Below, one piece after another: positions 14,695 to 23,376 of a stretch of DNA of 64,000 nucleotides (positions are counted from its first letter, which is position 1; each line of letters begins with the position of its first letter). Below the pieces are notes generated by a model. It had not been told where the DNA came from, did not search any database, and saw only the letters and a list, made by a program, of their open reading frames with translations. Both the position numbers and the translations under genes were made by a program. Origin of the DNA: JAMCRM01 sp035561075 (GTDB lineage Bacteria; Acidobacteriota; Terriglobia; Bryobacterales; Bryobacteraceae); assembly GCA_035561075.1 (NCBI GenBank), contig DATMYF010000055.1, forward strand, positions 13,100 through 77,099, read 5' to 3'.

Positions 14695-17091
14695 TTGAAC
14701 GGACGTCTTGCGATTGCAGTGTATGCCCTGTTGGCGGCAAGCCTTGGCGCGCAGACCAGCGCGACGCTGAAGGGCCGCGTCCAGGACCCCAGCGGGGCGG
14801 CAGTGGCGGGCGCTTCCATTTGGCTGCGCAACCCCCTCAGCGGCTACGAGCAGCACGCCGAAACCGACGCGGGCGGCGGCTTTACCATCACCAACATCCC
14901 CTTCCAGGACTACACCCTCGCGGTCGAGAAGTCCGGCTTCACGGCATCGGCCCGCACGGTGGCGCTACGGTCGAACGTGCCGGTGGAGATCGAGGTTCGG
15001 CTGGCGGTTGGGGAGGTGGCCGAGAATATCGCCGTCACGGCATTTGAGACCGCCCGCCTGGTGGACGCCGAGGCTACGGGCACACGCACGCAGTTGGATA
15101 TGGCGCAGATCGAGCGCATGCCCGTACCGGCGGGCGCCCGGGCGCTCGAATCCGTCCTGCTGAGCTTCCCCGGTTTCGCGGCCGACGCCAACGGGGCGAT
15201 CCACCCGCGCGGCGCCCACAACCAGATGACATACGTGATCGACGGCATGCCCATCAGCGACCAGCTCACCGGCGCCTTCGGCAACGGCATAGACAGCAGC
15301 ATTGTCCAGACCATCGAGCTCTATACGGGCAACATCCCGGCGGAGTATGGGTCGAAGATCAGCGGTGTGGCGAACATCACGACGCGCTCGGGGCTGAACT
15401 CAGGGCGCGTCTTTTTCGGCAGTCTGGAGGCCACCGGTGCGCAGTTCGACCATGCCGGAACGGTGGTGCAGGCGGGCGGGCAGAAGGGCCGTTTGGGGTG
15501 GTTTGCCTCAGCGACGGCGCAGAAGAGCAACCGCTTCCTCGACCAGGTATCGCGCGACAACCTGCACAACGGCGGCAATGCGGAGCGCGGCTTCGCACGC
15601 TTCGACTATCAGTTCGGGACGGCCGATTTCCTGCGGGTAAACCTGATGGCCGGGAGGTCCTCGTTTCAACTGGCCAACCTGCGGTCGCAGCACGCAGCCG
15701 GGCAGGCGCAGCGGCAGGAGTTGGGGGACGCGGCGGTATCGGTGGGGTACATTCACGTGATCGGGTCGGCGGCCACGTTTGAGTCAGTGTCGTCGTACCG
15801 GACATCGGTGGCGCAGCTCTTCGGGAGCCCTGGGGACACCCCGGTGACGGCGGTGCAGGCGCGGCATCTTTCGAACGTCACCCTTGCGAACCGCATGAAC
15901 GTGATACGGGGACGGCACGAGCTTCGCTTCGGCGCGGATTACCAGCATTTCCCGGTGAGCGAGAACTTCAGTTTCGGGATCACGGACCCGCGCTTCAACC
16001 CTCCCGGTGCGGAGGGCTTCCTCCGGACGCTGCTGGCTTTCGACCTGAGCCGCGGTGGGAGGCTGTTTGAGTTCTCAGAGCGCGCCTCCGGCAACCTGTA
16101 TTCCGGGTTTGTGCAGGACAAAATCAAGGCAGGGCCGGTGATGCTGAATCTGGGGCTGCGCTTCGACCGCTACACCTTCCTGGTGAACGGCAGCCAGTTT
16201 CAGCCGCGCGTGGGAGTGGCCTACACGGTCCCTGGGACCGGCACGGTGCTGAGGGCATCGTACAACCGCCTTTATCAGACGCCGGTGAACGAGAATTTGC
16301 TGCTCTCGAACTCGGAACGTTCGGCGGTGCTGGTGCCGCCGGATGTGCGTGCCACACTGGGCGGTGCGCTGATTCGCATCCCGCCCGAGAAGGACGATGT
16401 GTACGAGGTGGGGGCGCAGCAGTCGGTGGCCGGCCGGTTCAGCCTGAACGGGATGTACTTCCGAAAGCGCATCCGGAACCTGCACGACAACGACAACTTT
16501 TTCAACACGGGGATCATCTTTCCGACGGCTCTGGCGAGCGCGCGGGTGAAGGGTGTGGAGGGCCGTGTGGTGATGCCGGAGTACCGCGGCATCGCGGGAT
16601 CGTTGAGCCTGACGCATTACAGCGTGCTGGTCACGCCGCCGTTCACGGGCGGGCTGTTTCTGGGCTCGGGCGCGATTGACCTGCTCAGCACCGGGCCGTT
16701 CGTGATTGACCACGACCAGAAACTGGCTGTGCACGGCGTGGTTTCGTGGCGGCCGCGGCGCGGTGTATGGACCAGCGCCTCCGTGCGGTACGACAGCGGT
16801 CTAGTGACGAACCCGTCCGACCCCGATGAGGTCCGGGCGGACCCGGATTACGCCGACCTGCTGCCCTGGGTAAATCTGGCCTCGGACCCGCCGCGCGTGA
16901 GACCCCGCACCCTGGTGGACTTCATGGCGGGGTATGAACGTTTCGTTAGCGACCGGAGGCGCTGGGAGGCCGTGTTGCAGGTTTCGAACGTCATGAATCG
17001 AACCGCGCTGTACAACTTTCAGTCGATCTTCGTGGGCACGCGGCTGGTGCAGCCCCGGACCCTGGGGGTACGGCTGCGGTGGTATTGGTAG
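14695..17091 (+). CDS. TonB-dependent receptor, Oar-like, with carboxypeptidase-regulatory domain
   Basis: This 798-residue outer-membrane protein starts at TTG with a signal peptide (cut near SLGAQ). Residues about 22-100 form a carboxypeptidase-regulatory-like domain (ATLKGRVQDPSGAAVAGASIWLRN, then GFTITNIPFQDYTLAVEKSGF). A plug follows (LESVLLSFPGFAADANGAIHPRGA..YVIDGMPISDQ), then a long beta-barrel ending in an aromatic residue (RLRWYW). Oar/SusC-like receptors import large substrates using TonB energy. It is shorter than the ~1,100-residue Oar proteins of the phylum. A c-type cytochrome gene follows immediately. Confidence 0.88.
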   Translation: MNGRLAIAVYALLAASLGAQTSATLKGRVQDPSGAAVAGASIWLRNPLSGYEQHAETDAGGGFTITNIPFQDYTLAVEKSGFTASARTVALRSNVPVEIEVRLAVGEVAENIAVTAFETARLVDAEATGTRTQLDMAQIERMPVPAGARALESVLLSFPGFAADANGAIHPRGAHNQMTYVIDGMPISDQLTGAFGNGIDSSIVQTIELYTGNIPAEYGSKISGVANITTRSGLNSGRVFFGSLEATGAQFDHAGTVVQAGGQKGRLGWFASATAQKSNRFLDQVSRDNLHNGGNAERGFARFDYQFGTADFLRVNLMAGRSSFQLANLRSQHAAGQAQRQELGDAAVSVGYIHVIGSAATFESVSSYRTSVAQLFGSPGDTPVTAVQARHLSNVTLANRMNVIRGRHELRFGADYQHFPVSENFSFGITDPRFNPPGAEGFLRTLLAFDLSRGGRLFEFSERASGNLYSGFVQDKIKAGPVMLNLGLRFDRYTFLVNGSQFQPRVGVAYTVPGTGTVLRASYNRLYQTPVNENLLLSNSERSAVLVPPDVRATLGGALIRIPPEKDDVYEVGAQQSVAGRFSLNGMYFRKRIRNLHDNDNFFNTGIIFPTALASARVKGVEGRVVMPEYRGIAGSLSLTHYSVLVTPPFTGGLFLGSGAIDLLSTGPFVIDHDQKLAVHGVVSWRPRRGVWTSASVRYDSGLVTNPSDPDEVRADPDYADLLPWVNLASDPPRVRPRTLVDFMAGYERFVSDRRRWEAVLQVSNVMNRTALYNFQSIFVGTRLVQPRTLGVRLRWYW

Positions 17092-17096
17092 GGTAC

Positions 17097-17507
17097 ATGA
17101 AAGCGTTTCTCCTTGTGGCTGCGGTAGCGTGCGCGGGCTTCGCGCAGCAGGCGGGGCGCCCTTCGCCGTCCTCCGGGCCGGCCATGTACCGGGCGTACTG
17201 CGCCTCGTGCCACGGCGTCTCCGGAAAGGGCGACGGCCCGGCGGCCACGGCGCTGAAACGGCAGCCTGCGGATCTGACCGCGCTTGCGGGGCGCCACGGA
17301 GGGCGTTTCCCGTCGGTGCGGGTGTTCCAGTCCATTGAAGGCGATGCTTCGATCGCGGCGCACGGCTCGCGCGAGATGCCGGTCTGGGGCGCCGTGTTCC
17401 GGCAGATAGGCGGGAGTGATGAAGCGGCTGTCAAACTGCGGGTACGAAACCTGGTGCGCTACATCGAAAGCATCCAAACTGGAGCGGCGGGCTCCCATAA
17501 ACAGTAA
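17097..17507 (+). CDS. Exported c-type cytochrome
   Basis: The 136-residue protein has a signal peptide (MKAFLLVAAVACAGFAQQ) and one haem-binding CASCH motif at residues 35-39. It is followed by GVSGKGDGPAA and a late REMPVWG that supplies the methionine ligand. It is a mono-haem class I cytochrome acting in periplasmic electron transfer. The ATG at 17097 starts 5 bases after the receptor stop, so the two genes may be co-transcribed. Confidence 0.9.
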   Translation: MKAFLLVAAVACAGFAQQAGRPSPSSGPAMYRAYCASCHGVSGKGDGPAATALKRQPADLTALAGRHGGRFPSVRVFQSIEGDASIAAHGSREMPVWGAVFRQIGGSDEAAVKLRVRNLVRYIESIQTGAAGSHKQ

Positions 17508-17533
17508 GATAGTGATTTAGGAACAATCCCAAC

Positions 17534-18361
17534 ATGAGCGCGAATCAACCGGGCCAGATGCCCAAGCTGCCGATACCCGGCGTGAAGAACCTGATTGCAG
17601 TCGGCTCCGGAAAAGGCGGGGTCGGGAAGACCACCGTGGCGGTGAACCTGGCGGTGGCTCTGGCCGCCCTGGGCCACAAAACGGGACTGATGGACGCCGA
17701 CGTCTACGGGCCCAACGTGCCCCTGATGATGGGGATCAGCGCCAGCCCCATGGCGCACGGCGACCGCATCCAGCCGCTCGAACAATACGGCGTGAAGCTG
17801 ATGTCGATGGGGTTCCTGAACCCGGGCGACCGGCCGGTGATCTGGCGCGGCCCCATGCTCCACAGCGTGATCCAGCAGTTCCTGCGGAACGTGGACTGGG
17901 GGGAGCTCGATTACCTCATTATCGACCTGCCTCCGGGCACCGGCGACGTGCAGCTCAGCCTGATCCAGACGGCTCCCATCAGCGGCGCCATCGTGGTGAC
18001 CACGCCTTCGGACGTATCGCTTGAAGATGCCCGCAAGGCGGTCCACATGTTCGACCAGGTAAAGGTCCCGGTGCTCGGGATCGTGGAGAACATGAGTTAC
18101 CTGATATGCCCGCACTGCTCCGAACGCATCGACGTGTTCAGCACGGGCGGCGGACGGCGCACGGCGGAGCAGATGCAGGTGCATTTCCTGGGCGAGTTGC
18201 CCCTTGACCCCGCGGTCCGGGTGGGCGGCGACAGCGGCAAGCCCGTGGCCATGAAGGAGTCGGACAACGGCGTGGGGTTCAGGGCCCTGGCCGTGGCCGC
18301 TCTGGGTCGCCTGGAGCGGATGGGCGGGCCGTCCGCCCCCAGCATCGATATTTCGGACTAG
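17534..18361 (+). CDS. mrp: Mrp/NBP35-family iron-sulfur carrier ATPase
   Basis: ApbC/Mrp proteins carry and deliver Fe-S clusters. The 275-residue product has the deviant Walker A GSGKGGVGKTT near residue 27, DADVYGPNVP, LIIDLPPGTGD (Walker B region) and the Fe-S CxxC motif CPHC at residues 192-195. The N-terminal DUF59/MIP18 domain found in many Mrp proteins is absent; a short MPKLPIPGVKN leader precedes the P-loop instead. It follows cytochrome c by 26 bases and is bounded by a transposase remnant. Confidence 0.93.
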   Translation: MSANQPGQMPKLPIPGVKNLIAVGSGKGGVGKTTVAVNLAVALAALGHKTGLMDADVYGPNVPLMMGISASPMAHGDRIQPLEQYGVKLMSMGFLNPGDRPVIWRGPMLHSVIQQFLRNVDWGELDYLIIDLPPGTGDVQLSLIQTAPISGAIVVTTPSDVSLEDARKAVHMFDQVKVPVLGIVENMSYLICPHCSERIDVFSTGGGRRTAEQMQVHFLGELPLDPAVRVGGDSGKPVAMKESDNGVGFRALAVAALGRLERMGGPSAPSIDISD

Positions 18362-18750
18362 TACTTACTTGAGTAAGTCCGCGTAAATCCGCTTTGGGGC
18401 GGTGGGTGGACCACTGCCTTGGTCCATTCAAACGGGGCAGCGTCGGCGTTGCAGGCCGTCACGAACTTATCAATGGCGTCGCGCAGTTGGCGGGCGGCCT
18501 GGGTTCGCGGCCACGACTTCGTTCATGAAATCCAGGAATTCGCGGCGCCGGCGGCGGGCATAGTGCCCGGTTTGTACCTCCCCGGTGACCACGTCCAACG
18601 CGGCGAAAAGCGTGGTGGTTCCGTGGCGTTTATAGCAGTGGCTGAAGCCGTTCACGGCGCGCCCATCCGGCAGTCGCAAGTACCCCTGCGCGCGCTGCAA
18701 CGCCTGAACGTGCGGCTTCTCATCGACGCACACGACCACTGCGTTGGAGC
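18361..18750 (-). pseudogene. Degenerate IS630-family transposase (internal deletion and frameshift)
   Basis: On the minus strand, 18745-18479 encode the middle of an IS630-type transposase: VVVCVDEKPHVQALQR, then KRHGTTTLFAALDVVTG and EFLDFMNEVVAA. The reading then shifts. From about 18500 a second frame gives RQLRDAIDKFV and PFEWTKAVVH, the usual IS630 C-terminus. The part that should hold the last DDE catalytic residues (VLDNxxxH region) is missing between them, and the N-terminal helix-turn-helix is absent because the CDGSH gene ends at 18754. The copy is inactive. A short palindrome ACTTAC/GTAAGT lies at its mrp-side end. Confidence 0.8.
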
Positions 18751-18753
18751 CTG

Positions 18754-18984
18754 CTAGAGCTTCGGTTTCGGCTCGGGCAGGTCCCGCGCGGTGACCGGGT
18801 CACTGAATCCGGTGCGCGCGTGGGAGCCGTCGCAGAAGGGCTTGGCGGCGGACTGCCCGCACCGGCAGAGCGAAATCACCTTGCGGCCGGCCAAGCCGAA
18901 CTGCTTCCCTTGCGGGTCGAAGATCTCGAACTCACCCTCAATGCGGATGGGGCCGTTATTAAGCGGCGTGATTTTAGTCGGCAT
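18754..18984 (-). CDS. CDGSH-type iron-sulfur protein
   Basis: The 76-residue protein carries the CDGSH signature CRCGQSAAKPFCDGSHAR (three Cys and one His ligating a 2Fe-2S cluster). An N-terminal beta segment IRIEGEFEIFDPQGKQFGL precedes it. These mitoNEET-like small proteins act in Fe-S or redox homeostasis. The ATG at 18984 is supported by an AGGAG site 4 bases upstream. Its 3' end abuts the transposase remnant. Confidence 0.9.
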   Translation of the reverse strand: MPTKITPLNNGPIRIEGEFEIFDPQGKQFGLAGRKVISLCRCGQSAAKPFCDGSHARTGFSDPVTARDLPEPKPKL

Positions 18985-19054
18985 AGTACTCCTTTTGTGA
19001 TGCTCGGGAGGCGTTCGCCGATACGTTTTCCCGCACCGCTCGGGGCGTGGTGAG

Positions 19055-19927
19055 CTACCAGCCCATGGTGCGGCGGACGTAGTCGCGGCTGATTTTGAGG
19101 CTCTCGCGCAGCGGGCGGGTGGGCTTGAAACCGCGCGGGTGCGCCAGTTCGATGGCCACATCCCCGGCGAAACCGGCTTCCCGAAGGGCGCGGGCAATGG
19201 CGGCGTAATCCATAATGCCCTCTCCCATGGCTTCAGGCCAGGTGCCATCGGCTTTGTCGTCGCGGAGGTGGGCGAATACCATCCGGCGGCCGCGACGGCG
19301 GATGAAATCGATGGGGTCGACCTTGGCGCGGTGAAGCCAGGCGATATCAGGACCAAGCTTCGCTTCGGGCACGCGCTCAAGCGTGCCGTTCAGGTCGAAC
19401 TCGCCATCGGCCACTTCGTAGGTGTGGTTGTGCAGGTTGAGCACCACGCGGTTGGCCTTGCAGACGGCGATTATGCGGCGCAGGATTTCGGCCTGGGCAT
19501 CGAACTCGGCGGGGGTTTTGCGCCGGCCCTGGGGAGTCCCCACGGAGATGCCCAGGGTGCGGCCCCCGAGTTTGGTCAGCCGCGGGATCAGCAGGTTGGC
19601 GTCGTCGAGGATGGCCGGGTGAGTCTCGCGGTTCCACATTTCGGCACTGAACGACATCCCGAGCACCGGCAGTTTGTGCTTCCCGGAGAGCTCGGCGATG
19701 CGCTCGACGGCATCGGCGGGGCGGAGCGCGGTGTGCATCAGTTCAATGGCGTCAAGCCCCGCCCACTTCATATCGGTAAAGACCTGCGGCAGCGCCGGGG
19801 TGACGTCGTACTCCGGCAGGGTAGCGGCGTAGACCCATGGGTGGCCCGCCACGACCGGCTTGCGGGGCGCGGCCAGGGCGAAGGCGGGGACGGCGGCCAG
19901 GAATTCGCGGCGCGATAGGTTTACCAT
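19055..19927 (-). CDS. Sugar phosphate isomerase/epimerase with Tat-like leader
   Basis: This 290-residue xylose-isomerase-like TIM barrel (AP endonuclease 2 superfamily) begins NLSRREFLAAVPAFALAA, a twin-arginine style export signal. Barrel features with metal ligands are visible: GLDAIELMHTALR, VVLNLHNHTYE (His), GPDIAWLHRAKVDP, VFAHLRDDK and VAIELAHPRG (Glu). These enzymes isomerise or epimerise sugars. It is divergent from an oxidoreductase at 19969 with only 41 bases between them, implying shared regulation and possibly one pathway. Confidence 0.85.
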   Translation of the reverse strand: MVNLSRREFLAAVPAFALAAPRKPVVAGHPWVYAATLPEYDVTPALPQVFTDMKWAGLDAIELMHTALRPADAVERIAELSGKHKLPVLGMSFSAEMWNRETHPAILDDANLLIPRLTKLGGRTLGISVGTPQGRRKTPAEFDAQAEILRRIIAVCKANRVVLNLHNHTYEVADGEFDLNGTLERVPEAKLGPDIAWLHRAKVDPIDFIRRRGRRMVFAHLRDDKADGTWPEAMGEGIMDYAAIARALREAGFAGDVAIELAHPRGFKPTRPLRESLKISRDYVRRTMGW

Positions 19928-19968
19928 ATCGAATTAGCATTATCGTAGCTGAAAAAGGAGACGGTACA

Positions 19969-21258
19969 ATGAGCGACATCGGGCGGCGGGAGTTCCTGTC
20001 GGGGCTGGCGGCAGCGCCGGCGGCCCTGGCGCAACGCGGGGCGAACGATCGGATCGGCATCGCGATGGTCGGGGTGGGCACCCGGGGCCATTTCCTGCTG
20101 CAACAGATCCAGCAGGTCCCTAACACGGAGGTTCGCATCCTGTGCGACCTGTACGAGGGCAATCTCTCGCGGGCCAGGAAGTTGACCACCAACCCCAACG
20201 CCAGGATTGTGATGGATTGGGAGAAGGCCGTCACCGATAAGGATATCGACGCGGTGATCATCGCCACGCCGGATTTCTGGCATGCGCCCCAGACCATCCG
20301 GGCGGCGGAGGCCAAGAAGGACATCTACGTCGAGAAGGGCTGGTGCCGCACGCTGGCGGAGGCCAAGGCCATGCGGAAGGCGGTGAAGGACAACAAGGTA
20401 GTCATGCAGCTCGGCCACAACTACAACAGCCTGCCGGTGCTGCATAAGGCGCGGGAGATCTATCAATCGGGCGCGCTCGGGAAGCTGCCGCTGGTGCGCA
20501 CGTATATCGACCGCACCGGGGTGGAACCGGAATGGCAGTTCTACGGCGCCTACGATGTGAAACAGCCGCCCAAGGATGCCAGTGAAGGCTCCATCGACTG
20601 GAAGCGCTTCATTGCCAACGCCACGCCGCGGGAATTCGACGTGCAGCGCTTCTTCACCTGGCGCCGCTGGTGGGAATACGGTTCGGGTATCGCGGGCGAC
20701 CTGATGAGCCACTTGTGGGATTCCGTCAATGGCGTGCTGGGGATGGGTATTCCGGAAACCGCCGTCACACAGGGTGGCAACTACTTCTGGAAGGACGGGC
20801 GCGACGTGCCGGATATGTGGCACGTGCTGTTCGACTATCCGTCGAAGGAACTGGCCATTACGTTCGGATGCAGCTTCCACAACCGGCACCAGGGCGAGTT
20901 GGCGCAGTACCTGGGGCGGGAGAAGACCATGGAGATGAACCCCGGCTTTCTGCGGACGTACATTGCGGAATGGAAGCAGGAGTACTACGATCGGTTGGGC
21001 GCCGCCCGGCGCGCCGCGGTGAAGGCCGGAAAATCGCCCGAAGATGCCGCGGTGGACCCCGACTACGTGTTCAAGAAGGGCGAGCTCGAGGTATCTACGC
21101 ACTGGCAGAACTTCGTCGACTGCATCCGTACGCGGGAAACGCCACGCTGCGGGGTGGACCGGGCGTTTGAAGAGGCCGTGGCGATCGTGATGTCGATTGA
21201 GGCCTACAAGCAGAAGCGGCAGGTAAGGTGGGACGCCGCGCGGGAGGAAGTCGTCTAG
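19969..21258 (+). CDS. Gfo/Idh/MocA-family oxidoreductase with Tat leader
   Basis: The 429-residue protein starts at the ATG with an AAGGAG site and a twin-arginine motif IGRREFLSGLAAAPAALA. The Rossmann region is IGIAMVGVGTRGHFLLQ. The family block AVIIATPDFWHAPQTIRAAEAKKDIYVEKGWCRT has EKG where EKP is usual. It resembles the Tat-exported dehydrogenases that accompany xylose-isomerase-like epimerases in this phylum, and here it is divergently paired with one. Substrate unknown. Confidence 0.9.
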   Translation: MSDIGRREFLSGLAAAPAALAQRGANDRIGIAMVGVGTRGHFLLQQIQQVPNTEVRILCDLYEGNLSRARKLTTNPNARIVMDWEKAVTDKDIDAVIIATPDFWHAPQTIRAAEAKKDIYVEKGWCRTLAEAKAMRKAVKDNKVVMQLGHNYNSLPVLHKAREIYQSGALGKLPLVRTYIDRTGVEPEWQFYGAYDVKQPPKDASEGSIDWKRFIANATPREFDVQRFFTWRRWWEYGSGIAGDLMSHLWDSVNGVLGMGIPETAVTQGGNYFWKDGRDVPDMWHVLFDYPSKELAITFGCSFHNRHQGELAQYLGREKTMEMNPGFLRTYIAEWKQEYYDRLGAARRAAVKAGKSPEDAAVDPDYVFKKGELEVSTHWQNFVDCIRTRETPRCGVDRAFEEAVAIVMSIEAYKQKRQVRWDAAREEVV

Positions 21259-21290
21259 ATATCCGCCAGATTACTGGAAGGAGCAAAACC

Positions 21291-21857
21291 ATGGCAGGGG
21301 TGCAACAGCTAATTCGAAAATTTGAGCAGGGCGCGAGTCTGAACAAAGCCGCGAACCTGAAAGCTGAGTACACAAAGCTGATTCGACCTGCATACGTTCG
21401 CAGATATGGCGGGGGCAACATTCCAGCCGAGTTGTTCATCGATGAGGGGGATCCCTCCTTCAACGGAGCCGGCAGCCCCGGCCTGGTGCTCGTCAGCCAG
21501 GGCGTCGCGAACTACGCCCTGGCATGCATCCGGACCTTTGCGGTGGCGCATGAGACCGGACATGCCGTGGCGTGCATTGAATTCCAAAGGGTGGGGGTCA
21601 CACCCTTTCAGCCGATCGGCGCGGACGCCAAGCGGCACGAGCACATGGCGGATCTGATTGCCATGCGGCTTATGAAGGAGTTCCTCCCCGGTATAGCGGC
21701 GGAGATCATGGGCAAACTGGGCCTGCTGTCGCAAGTGCTGGGACCCGGTGGTTTCATGCATCCTTCCGGGCAGGCCAGAACCGAGCTCATCCGCAAACTC
21801 TACTTCGGGCAGCCGTTCGGACAATTATTTGCCGCACTGGCGAGACGCGCAATATAG
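21291..21857 (+). CDS. HExxH-containing protein, putative small zinc metallopeptidase
   Basis: No named family is recognised. The 188-residue protein has AVAHETGHAVACIEF, a gluzincin-type HExxH helix at about residues 87-91. About 27 residues later comes RHEHMADLIAMRLM, where HExxAD could supply the third ligand, as in M48-like peptidases. There is no signal peptide or TM segment, so it is probably cytosolic. A GGAAGGAG site supports the ATG. It follows the oxidoreductase by 32 bases and precedes tldD. A peptidase role is inference. Confidence 0.55.
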   Translation: MAGVQQLIRKFEQGASLNKAANLKAEYTKLIRPAYVRRYGGGNIPAELFIDEGDPSFNGAGSPGLVLVSQGVANYALACIRTFAVAHETGHAVACIEFQRVGVTPFQPIGADAKRHEHMADLIAMRLMKEFLPGIAAEIMGKLGLLSQVLGPGGFMHPSGQARTELIRKLYFGQPFGQLFAALARRAI

Positions 21858-21942
21858 GCGCGAGCGGGGCAAAACGCACGTGTGGAAGGGATGCGGCCGG
21901 GCGGCTCCGGGCCGAGTTGAAGGCCCGTGCTAGCCTAAAAAC

Positions 21943-23376
21943 ATGAGGTTTTCCGAGTCTGTCTTCGCCGGGCGTTTTGGGATCACCCGGCAGGACCTGG
22001 AATCATATCTGGCGGATGCGCTTTCTCAGGGGGGCGAGTACGCCGACATCTATTTCGAATACCTGGCCACCAGTTCCATTAGCGTCGACGAATCCATCGT
22101 AAAGAGCGCCGCGCAGGGCGTTTCGATGGGGGTGGGGATCCGGGTGATCTCGGGCGAGCGGACGGGCTACGCCTACAGCGACGACCTTGAGCCGGAGAAG
22201 ATCCGGCGGGCGGCGAAGGTGGCGGCCCATATTGCCGCGGGGCCATCCAAAGTGGACAAAGTCGGGCTTCAGGAGGGCCTCGGGCGCAACCTCTACCCGG
22301 TGCTTACGGCGCCCACGGAGACGGAATTCGCGACACGCGCGGAGCTGGTGCGGCGCGCCGATATCGCCGCCCGTGCCTATGACGCACGCATTTTCCAGGT
22401 GCAGGTGGGGTACGCGGACAACCTGCGGGAAATCCTGGTGGCCACCAGCGATGGGGCGCTTTCAATCGACCGGCAGCCGTTGGCGCGCCTGAGCGTCTCG
22501 GCACTCGCCCGGGATAGCAGTTCCGGCGGCCCTCCGCAACGCGGCCATGCCGGCGGTGGCGGCCGCGTGGAGTTGTCGTTCTTCGAGGAGAAGAGCCCCG
22601 AGTACTTCGCCAAGGAAGCCGCGCGGCAGGCCATCGCCATGCTGGACGCGGTGGATGCTCCGGCGGGGGAGATGACCGTGGTGCTCGGGCCCGGCTGGCC
22701 GGGCATCCTGCTGCACGAGGCCGTGGGGCACGGGCTGGAAGCCGATTTCAACCGCAAGAAGGTCTCGGCGTTCAGTGGCCGGCTGGGGGAGAAAGTCGCC
22801 AGCCCGCTGTGCACAGTGGTGGATGACGGCACCATCGCGCATCGCCGCGGGTCGGTGAACGTGGACGACGAAGGCCACGCCACCGGACGCAACGTGCTGA
22901 TCGAAAACGGCGTGCTCCGGGGGTACCTGCAGGACAAGCTTTCGAGCCGCATCATGGGGGCACCCGAAACCGGCAGCGGCCGGCGCGAGAGCTACGCCCA
23001 CATCCCCATGCCCCGCATGACCAACACCTTCATGCTATCCGGGGAGAGCGATCCGGAAGACATCATCCGCTCGGTGCCCAAGGGCCTATACGCGGTGAAT
23101 TTCGGCGGTGGGCAGGTGGATATCACCAGCGGTAATTTTGTGTTTTCGGCGTCGGAGGCGTACCTGATTGAGGACGGCAAAGTCACCCGCCCGGTGCGCA
23201 ACGCCACCCTGATCGGCAACGGGCCGGAGGCGCTCAAGTACGTGAGCGCGGTGGGCAACGACCTGCAACTGGACGAAGGTATCGGGATATGCGGCAAGGA
23301 GGGGCAGAGCGTGCCCGTTGGGGTGGGGATTCCCACCGTCAGGATGGACCGCATGACCGTGGGAGGCACCGCTTGA
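21943..23376 (+). CDS. tldD: Metalloprotease TldD
   Basis: The 477-residue U62-family protease subunit forms a heterodimer with TldE that cleaves unfolded peptides and matures modified peptides. The HEAVGHGLE zinc motif is at residues 258-266, followed by a C-terminal ligand region. Other conserved blocks are ADIYFEY..SISVDESIVKSA, GVGIRVISGERTGYAYSDDL, FNRKKVSAFSGRLGEKVASP and MPRMTNTFM. Its stop overlaps the TTG start of the next gene by 4 bases, which fits the fixed stoichiometry of the pair. Confidence 0.95.
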   Translation: MRFSESVFAGRFGITRQDLESYLADALSQGGEYADIYFEYLATSSISVDESIVKSAAQGVSMGVGIRVISGERTGYAYSDDLEPEKIRRAAKVAAHIAAGPSKVDKVGLQEGLGRNLYPVLTAPTETEFATRAELVRRADIAARAYDARIFQVQVGYADNLREILVATSDGALSIDRQPLARLSVSALARDSSSGGPPQRGHAGGGGRVELSFFEEKSPEYFAKEAARQAIAMLDAVDAPAGEMTVVLGPGWPGILLHEAVGHGLEADFNRKKVSAFSGRLGEKVASPLCTVVDDGTIAHRRGSVNVDDEGHATGRNVLIENGVLRGYLQDKLSSRIMGAPETGSGRRESYAHIPMPRMTNTFMLSGESDPEDIIRSVPKGLYAVNFGGGQVDITSGNFVFSASEAYLIEDGKVTRPVRNATLIGNGPEALKYVSAVGNDLQLDEGIGICGKEGQSVPVGVGIPTVRMDRMTVGGTA

